The translations under genes and the position numbers were made by a program. 29,545 bases of DNA from an uncultured Prevotellaceae bacterium (lineage in GTDB: Bacteria > Bacteroidota > Bacteroidia > Bacteroidales > Bacteroidaceae), in NCBI GenBank assembly GCA_937877605.1, contig CALFJA010000075.1, positions 1 through 29,545 on the forward strand. The letters run 5' to 3'. Shown here one piece after another: positions 24,372 through 29,545 of the stretch. Under the pieces are notes generated by a model. The model worked only from the letters and a program-made list of their open reading frames with translations. It was not told the origin of the DNA and made no database searches. Each line of letters opens with the position of its first letter. Position 1 is the first letter of the stretch.

Positions 24372-24470
24372 CAGTTGGGCTTGCAAAAGTGCCCCGATAG
24401 GACGATGATACCTAGGGTTTTGGCTTGCAAGACCTAGGCAGTTGGAATGCAAGAGAGCCTCAGTTGCAGG
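24372..24470. repeat. Degenerate direct repeat array around CAGTTG and TTGCAA
   Basis: CAGTTGGGCTTGCAAAAG (from 24372) and CAGTTGGAATGCAAGAG (from 24439) are imperfect direct copies 67 bases apart, and CAGTTGCAGG (from 24461) is a third short copy. GGCTTGCAA occurs at 24378 and 24422, and CCTAGG at 24411 and 24433. The family differs from the palindromic repeat at 9209 and 18258. From 24471 to the promoter at 24752 nothing else could be supported. Confidence 0.55.
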
Positions 24471-24751
24471 CCGGCACAGCCCCAGACCTCTTACGGGAAC
24501 ACACAACTTGCTTTCTGTCAGCGACTTGCGGAAAAACATGCAAATGCCGCTCAGACGCCAGCGGAAATTCTTTCGTGGCGAAAAATCGTTTCTGAGAGCA
24601 GTGAAATTTTCAGTTATGGGGAGGATGGTTGACGGAGGAAGGAGGAAGGATGAGGGTGGAATGGGGAAGGAAGAGGGGCTTCATAACCGTTAAATCGTAT
24701 TAATATGGGGGGATTTTCTTGAAAAGAAAGGGGCAAATTATTTTTTATTCG

Positions 24752-24759
24752 TAACTTTG
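24752..24759 (+). promoter_or_regulatory. -7 promoter box for the SurA-type/OstA/mutL operon
   Basis: TAACTTTG matches TAnnTTTG; no clear -33 TTTG is at the right distance. Transcription would begin near 24766, about 50 bases before the ATG at 24818. It is the only promoter found ahead of four closely spaced genes. Confidence 0.6.
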
Positions 24760-24817
24760 CCCGAACTATGTGCCTGTGCATAAGGAAAACGCGAAAACAA
24801 CAAAAACACATAAAATC

Positions 24818-26242
24818 ATGCAGATTCGAAAGAAACTATTTTTGATGTTCGGTCTCTGCGCACTTGCGCTGACAGCCAGTGCCCAGCAAGACCCCGTACT
24901 GCTCACCATCGACGACAACCCGGTGACGCTCTCGGAGTTCCTTTATTCCTATCGGAAGAACAACGCTGAAGGCGTGGTTGACAAGAAGAACCTGGAAGAA
25001 TACATCGACCTCTTCGTCAACTACAAGCTCAAGGTGCAGGCCGCTTTGGACGCCAGGCTCGACACCCTCTCCTCATTCAGGGAGGAATATGCTTCCTACC
25101 GCGACCCGCAAATACTTCCTTCGATAGTCACCGACGCCGATGTGGAAACAGAAGCACAGCGCATTTATGCCGAGGCTAAGGAGCGTGCCGTTGCAGGCGG
25201 CGGGCTGGTGAAGCCTGCGCACATCGTGCTGGCACTCCCCCAGCAGGCAAAGCCCGAGCAAGGTGTCGTGGCAAAAGCCCGCATAGACTCCATCTACAGG
25301 GAACTGCAGGCAGGCAAGGACTTCGCCGAACTCGCCAACCTCCATTCCGACGACAGGGGTTCGGCAGCCAAGGGCGGCGAACTGCCGTGGCTGGAATCCA
25401 CTCAGGTGTTCTCCGAATTCTCTTCCGTAGTGTGGAAACTGCAGAAAGACGAAGTGTCGGAACCTTTCCAGACGCCGGCCGGCTGGCACATCGCCAAAGT
25501 GCTCGACCGCTGCGACTATGTTCCATACGACTCCGTCAAGACGAACATTGTGCAGTTCATTGACCGCGTAGGTATCAAACAACAACTGTTTGACAAGAAA
25601 CTTCAGGCTGTGGCAGAGCAACAGGGAAGTGACAAGGAGACAGTGCTGCGGCAGCAAATCGACGAGCTGACGAGCACAGATGCCGACCTGAAGAACCTGC
25701 TCCGGGAGTATCACGACGGACTGTTGCTCTTTGAAATCTCCAACCGTACCGTCTGGGAGAATACCGCCAGCGACGAACCGGCACTGCAAAAGTATTTCAA
25801 GGCACACAAGAAGCAGTACACCTGGGATCAGCCCCGCTTCAAGGGAATTGCCTACCATGTGAAGGACGCCGCCGATGTGAAGGCAGTGAAGAAGGCAGTG
25901 AAGGGGTCGCCCTTCGGGGAATGGAACGAAAAGCTGCGCACCACCTTCAATAACGACAGCATACTGCGCATCAGGGTGGAGAAAGGTTACTTCAAGAAGG
26001 GCGACAGCCCACTCGTGGACAGGGAGGTATTCGGACTCAACACCACAGTGAAAACAAATCCCGACTATCCCATCGATGCCGTTTTCGGGAAGTTGCTCAA
26101 GGCCCCCGTCGCACTGGAGGATGTCCGCCAGCAGGTGGTTTCCGACCTCCAGGAGGAAAGAGAAAAGGAATGGGTGAAACAACTCCGTCAGCAACACCGT
26201 GTGGTTGTCAACCAGGAAGTGCTCAGCTCAATCAAGGAATAA
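24818..26242 (+). CDS. Periplasmic peptidyl-prolyl isomerase, PpiC/parvulin type
   Basis: A 474-residue exported protein that should assist folding of outer-membrane or secreted proteins. The signal peptide spans about residues 1-22 (basic start, LFLMFGLCALALTASAQ). A parvulin domain lies at about 125-230: VKPAHIVLAL opens it, and GKDFAELANLHSDDRGSAAKGGELPWL and PFQTPAGWHIAKVLDR match the parvulin pattern. The N-terminal 100 residues look like a chaperone segment (FLYSYRKNN...YIDLFVNYKLKVQAA), a pattern common in Bacteroidetes SurA-like proteins. The C-terminal half is helical and less conserved, so a second isomerase domain cannot be claimed. The ATG at 24818 gives a proper signal peptide. 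It leads a tight operon with a second isomerase 22 bases on. Confidence 0.9.
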   Translation: MQIRKKLFLMFGLCALALTASAQQDPVLLTIDDNPVTLSEFLYSYRKNNAEGVVDKKNLEEYIDLFVNYKLKVQAALDARLDTLSSFREEYASYRDPQILPSIVTDADVETEAQRIYAEAKERAVAGGGLVKPAHIVLALPQQAKPEQGVVAKARIDSIYRELQAGKDFAELANLHSDDRGSAAKGGELPWLESTQVFSEFSSVVWKLQKDEVSEPFQTPAGWHIAKVLDRCDYVPYDSVKTNIVQFIDRVGIKQQLFDKKLQAVAEQQGSDKETVLRQQIDELTSTDADLKNLLREYHDGLLLFEISNRTVWENTASDEPALQKYFKAHKKQYTWDQPRFKGIAYHVKDAADVKAVKKAVKGSPFGEWNEKLRTTFNNDSILRIRVEKGYFKKGDSPLVDREVFGLNTTVKTNPDYPIDAVFGKLLKAPVALEDVRQQVVSDLQEEREKEWVKQLRQQHRVVVNQEVLSSIKE

Positions 26243-26264
26243 CCAATAACAGCATATAAAAACA

Positions 26265-27689
26265 ATGAAACATACATTCAAAGGGCTCGCCCTGCTGCTC
26301 ATCGGCCTGCTGTCGGCAGGGATGATGGCAACCGCGCACAAGGCATCGCTCCAAGTCCTGCCTAATGATACAATCAGCACGATGCCCGATCATAGCATCG
26401 TCGACGAGGTGATATGGGTGGTTGGCGACGAACCAATCCTCAAGTCCGATGTGGAAGTGGTCAGACTCAGCGGCGAAATGGACGGACAGTCGTGGAGAGA
26501 CAATCCCGACTGCGCCATTCCCGAGCAGATCGCAGTACAGAAACTCTATCTCCATCAGGCAGCCATCGACAGCATTGAGGTGAGCGAATCGGACATTAGC
26601 AGCAGCATCGACCGCCAGATAAACTACATGATACAGCAGGTGGGTGGCTCGAAGGAAAAGCTTGAGGAGTACATGCACAAGAGCGTTTCCCAAATCAGGC
26701 AGCAGATGCGCGACGACTTCAAGAATCAGCAACTCATCCAGCGCATGCGTGACAAACTGGTGGAGGATGTTACGGTTACGCCTGCCGAGGTCCGCAACCA
26801 TTTCAAGGACCTGTCGCAGGACAGCATCCCCTTCGTACCCACCGAGGTGGAGGTGCAGATAATCACACTCCAGCCGAAAATCAGCCAGGAGGAAATCAAC
26901 CGTGTGAAGAACCTGTTGCGTGAATACACCGAGCGTGTCACCAACGGCGAGACCACCTTCTCCACGCTTGCCCGCCTCTATTCCGAAGACCCAGGCTCGG
27001 CCCGCCAGGGAGGTGAACTCGGCTACACTGGCCGCGGCCTCCTGGACCCCGCCTTTGCCAATGTGGCGTTCAACCTGACGGACCCCAGCAAGATATCCAA
27101 AATCGTGGAAACGGAATTCGGCTACCATATCATCCAGCTTATCGACAAACGCGGCGACAAGGTGAATGTGCGCCACATACTACGCAAACCGGTCGTATCG
27201 GCCGAGGCTTTGGACACCGCAAGCATTAAGCTCGACTCCATAGCCAGCCTTATCCGCTCGGGTGAACAGACCTTCGAGCAGGCCGTTGCTTCCTTCAGCG
27301 ACGACAAGGACACCCGCAACAACCATGGCCTCATGGCCTACAACGATGTGGAAAACGGGGTGCGCACCTCGAAATTCCAGATGAAAGACCTGCCCACGGA
27401 AGTGGCCCGGGAGGTGGAGAAACTCAATATAGGGGAAATCTCCAACGCATTCCAGATGGTGAACGACAAAGGTAAGAGCGTCTGTGCCATCATTAAACTG
27501 AAAAACAGGGTGGACGGACACCGCGCCACCATCACCGAAGACTTCCAGGTGATGAAGAATGTCGTGCTGGAAAAGAAGCGGAAGCAGGTGCTTCACGACT
27601 GGGTCGTGGAGAAAATAAAGCACACCTATGTCAGAATGAACGACCGCTACAAGAACTGTAATTTTGAATACGAGGGCTGGGTTAAATGA
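26265..27689 (+). CDS. Periplasmic peptidyl-prolyl isomerase, SurA-like
   Basis: A 474-residue exported protein, the second isomerase in the operon. The signal peptide is residues 1-24 (LALLLIGLLSAGMMATA). A SurA-type N-terminal chaperone domain follows (VDEVIWVVGDEPILKSDVE opens it, then YMHKSVSQIRQQMRDDFKNQQLI). Two parvulin domains are visible: the first around VEVQIITLQPKI...YSEDPGSARQGGELGYTGRG...EFGYHIIQLID (about 200-300), the second around VRHILRKPVVS...SFSDDKDTRNNHGLMAYN (about 300-400). The order chaperone-parvulin-parvulin is that of E. coli SurA, which guides outer-membrane proteins to the BAM complex. The downstream OstA-like gene overlaps by four bases. Confidence 0.92.
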   Translation: MKHTFKGLALLLIGLLSAGMMATAHKASLQVLPNDTISTMPDHSIVDEVIWVVGDEPILKSDVEVVRLSGEMDGQSWRDNPDCAIPEQIAVQKLYLHQAAIDSIEVSESDISSSIDRQINYMIQQVGGSKEKLEEYMHKSVSQIRQQMRDDFKNQQLIQRMRDKLVEDVTVTPAEVRNHFKDLSQDSIPFVPTEVEVQIITLQPKISQEEINRVKNLLREYTERVTNGETTFSTLARLYSEDPGSARQGGELGYTGRGLLDPAFANVAFNLTDPSKISKIVETEFGYHIIQLIDKRGDKVNVRHILRKPVVSAEALDTASIKLDSIASLIRSGEQTFEQAVASFSDDKDTRNNHGLMAYNDVENGVRTSKFQMKDLPTEVAREVEKLNIGEISNAFQMVNDKGKSVCAIIKLKNRVDGHRATITEDFQVMKNVVLEKKRKQVLHDWVVEKIKHTYVRMNDRYKNCNFEYEGWVK

Positions 27690-29338
27690 GTAGGAAGGGC
27701 AAACAGCGGAACAGTGCCTGGACACCGCGATTGGTGAGTGCCCTCGCCGTTTGTGTGCTTGGCCTTTCCGTGGCACAGTCGCACCTTGCCCCCAAGAAGA
27801 AAGGCAAGTCCAACGAGCGCGTCTATCTGGTGCATTCCGACGAACTGCGCTACGATGTGAACGGCCCTAACCCCGATGCGCAGATAGCAAAGGGACATGT
27901 GCAGTTCCGCCACCAGGGTGCCTATGTATGGTGCGACTCCGCCTATTTCTTCCAGGAATCCAATTCGCTGAAGGCTTTCGGACATGTCAGGTTCAAACAG
28001 GGCGACACCCTCTCGATGAGCTGCGACTATGCTCATTACGACGGCTTCTCGCAGATGCTGCAGGCACGCCGACATGTCGTCCTCCGACACCGTCAACAGG
28101 TGCTGAACACCGACAGCCTGAACTACGACCGCCTCTATGACAGTGCCTATTTCTTTGAAGGAGGCACGCTGACCGACGGCAACGACAAACTCGTGGCAGA
28201 CTGGGGACAATATAATATGACCACCAGACAGGCTGAATTCTTCTTCAATGTGAAGATGCGTAGCGGCGACAACCTGATTGTTACCGACACACTCTACTAC
28301 GACACCCGCTCACAACTGGCACATGTCCTGGGGAAAGGTTCGAAGATAACCTCCAAGGACAGTTCCGTCGATACGGAAGATGCCTACTACAACACCGGAA
28401 CGAAACAGGCACAACTCTTCGGACGGTCTACGCTTGTGGACAAACAGCGCACCATAACCGGCGATAGCCTCTATTATGAGAAGGACGGCGATTCCTTCGG
28501 TTACGGCAATGTAATCTATGTGGACAACGAAAACAAGAACTCACTGATTTGCGACGAGCTTCACTACAACGAGGGTACAGGCTACGGCTATGCCACCAAG
28601 CGAGCCTTGCTAAAGGACTTCTCGCAGGGAGACACCCTCTATGCCCATGCCGATTCCATCAAGATAGAAACCTTCTACATCAATACAGACTCTGTTTACC
28701 GTAAGGTCCACTGCTTCGATAAGGTCAGGGCCTACCGCAATGATGTGCAGGCTGTCTGCGATTCTCTCGTGTTCAACTCGCAAGATTCCTGCATGACCAT
28801 GTACAAAGACCCGATTGTGTGGAACGAAGGGCGCCAGTTGCTGGGCGAGAAAATACTTGTCTACATGAACGACTCCACCATCCGGCAGGCCGAAGTGATT
28901 GGACAGGCGCTCTCGGTGGAGTACATGCCGCAGTACGACCGCTACAATCAAATCTCATCCAAGGACATGCGGGCCTATTTCACCGACGGGAAACTGCGTC
29001 GGACGGAGGCCATGGGTAATGTCTGTACTATCTATTACCCCATCGATGAGAAGGATAGTACGCTCATGGGTATGAACTATCTGGAGACCGACACGCTCCG
29101 CATGTTCCTCTCCGAGCAGCGAAAACTGGAACGGATTCGCACCACCCGCTTCTCGGGTACAACATATCCGGTCAACCAAATACCCCCGGGTGCGGACAAA
29201 CTGGAAAACTTTGCCTGGTTCGAAGGAATCAGACCCATCGACAAGGACGATATATTCAACTGGCGGGGCAAGTCGGATGACAAGAAACTGAAGATATTGC
29301 AGCGTCAGAAAGCACCACTGCAGTATTTGAACGAATAG
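27686..29338 (+). CDS. OstA-like protein (LptA/LptD N-terminal family), lipopolysaccharide transport
   Basis: A 550-residue exported protein with many OstA-type beta-jellyroll repeats. The N-terminal signal sequence (about residues 14-30) precedes a basic linker (KKKGKS). The repeats are seen as units such as AKGHVQFRHQGAYVWCDSAYFF, AFGHVRFKQGDTLSMSCDYAHY, DSAYFFEGG and GYGNVIYVDNENKNSLICDELHYNE, in which a G-x-V stretch is followed by Asp/Cys-D-x-x-x-Y. OstA domains of LptA and LptD form a periplasmic bridge that carries lipopolysaccharide. Since no beta-barrel follows, this could be an LptA-like bridge. It lies between a SurA-like isomerase and mutL, a neighbourhood common in Bacteroidetes. 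The start overlaps the isomerase stop (ATGA), so translation is coupled. Confidence 0.88.
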   Translation: MSRKGKQRNSAWTPRLVSALAVCVLGLSVAQSHLAPKKKGKSNERVYLVHSDELRYDVNGPNPDAQIAKGHVQFRHQGAYVWCDSAYFFQESNSLKAFGHVRFKQGDTLSMSCDYAHYDGFSQMLQARRHVVLRHRQQVLNTDSLNYDRLYDSAYFFEGGTLTDGNDKLVADWGQYNMTTRQAEFFFNVKMRSGDNLIVTDTLYYDTRSQLAHVLGKGSKITSKDSSVDTEDAYYNTGTKQAQLFGRSTLVDKQRTITGDSLYYEKDGDSFGYGNVIYVDNENKNSLICDELHYNEGTGYGYATKRALLKDFSQGDTLYAHADSIKIETFYINTDSVYRKVHCFDKVRAYRNDVQAVCDSLVFNSQDSCMTMYKDPIVWNEGRQLLGEKILVYMNDSTIRQAEVIGQALSVEYMPQYDRYNQISSKDMRAYFTDGKLRRTEAMGNVCTIYYPIDEKDSTLMGMNYLETDTLRMFLSEQRKLERIRTTRFSGTTYPVNQIPPGADKLENFAWFEGIRPIDKDDIFNWRGKSDDKKLKILQRQKAPLQYLNE

Positions 29339-29353
29339 GAATACATCGACAGC

Positions 29354-29545
29354 ATGAGCGACATTATTCAGATATTACCCGACTCCGTGGCCAACCAGAT
29401 TGCCGCAGGCGAGGTCATTCAGCGGCCGGCCAGCGTCATAAAGGAACTGGTGGAGAACGCCATTGACGCTGGTGCTACCTCCATAGAGGTCTCCGTGGTC
29501 GATGCCGGTCGCACCAGTATCCAGGTCATCGACAACGGAAAGGGC
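29354..29545 (+). CDS. mutL: DNA mismatch repair protein MutL, N-terminal part (cut by window end)
   Basis: The first 64 codons of MutL, the ATPase that links mismatch recognition by MutS to strand removal. The GHKL ATPase motifs are clear: motif I ELVENAIDAGA and motif II IDNGKG at the very end of the window, preceded by the typical QIAAGEVIQRPASVIK. The ATG at 29354 starts 15 bases after the OstA-like stop, so it belongs to the same operon. The rest of the gene lies outside the window, so its integrity cannot be judged. Confidence 0.96.
   Translation, partial: MSDIIQILPDSVANQIAAGEVIQRPASVIKELVENAIDAGATSIEVSVVDAGRTSIQVIDNGKG

Noticed and set aside
24372..24470. A CRISPR array
   Set aside because: The repeats are short, imperfect and irregularly spaced, and no cas genes are nearby.

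Overview
The window looks like a chromosomal segment of a Bacteroidales bacterium, most likely Prevotellaceae. Three things point there: repeated matches to the Bacteroidetes promoter (TTTG about 19 bases before TAnnTTTG), the gene orders DUF177-rpmF-fabH-era-der and tig-clpP-clpX-recQ, and surface proteins with GLUG repeats, Cthe_2159-type folds and Bacteroidetes lipoprotein signals. The species cannot be named from the sequence alone.

Layout. 1-530: the 3' end of a 23S rRNA, a 5S rRNA and a strong terminator, i.e. the tail of an rRNA operon. 660-3000: an AT-rich type II restriction-modification island on the minus strand, with an intact cytosine-5 methyltransferase and a restriction endonuclease broken by one frameshift. 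Its upstream region (about 2733-2992) can form a structured RNA on the minus strand that ends in a stem plus U-tract. This is the least explained element in the window. 3210-9190: a flavin reductase, a large GLUG surface protein, an orphan histidine kinase and a Cthe_2159-family lipoprotein. 9400-13923: a housekeeping run of DUF177, ribosomal protein L32, FabH, the GTPases Era and Der, and a small lipoprotein. 14070-17119 (minus strand): MlaF-like and MlaE-like lipid transporter subunits and a WG-repeat-type secreted protein. 17267-24136 (plus): LptB, then trigger factor, ClpP, ClpX and RecQ. 24752-29545 (plus): two periplasmic PpiC/SurA-type chaperone-isomerases, an OstA-like protein and the start of MutL.

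How the genes work together. Several genes serve the outer membrane: MlaE/MlaF (phospholipid transport), LptB and the OstA-like protein (lipopolysaccharide transport) and the SurA-type isomerases (folding of outer-membrane proteins). Tig-ClpP-ClpX is a protein-quality module. L32, Era and Der converge on ribosome function, with FabH starting fatty-acid synthesis. Intergenic regions carry strong hairpin terminators, consensus promoters and two copies of a palindromic repeat family (near 9209-9280 and 18258-18360). A different degenerate repeat lies near 24372-24470.

No CRISPR array, transposase, integrase or complete tRNA was seen. The items most worth a second look are the RNA-like leader of the restriction-modification operon, the frameshifted endonuclease, the terminator touching the kinase start, and the palindromic repeats.
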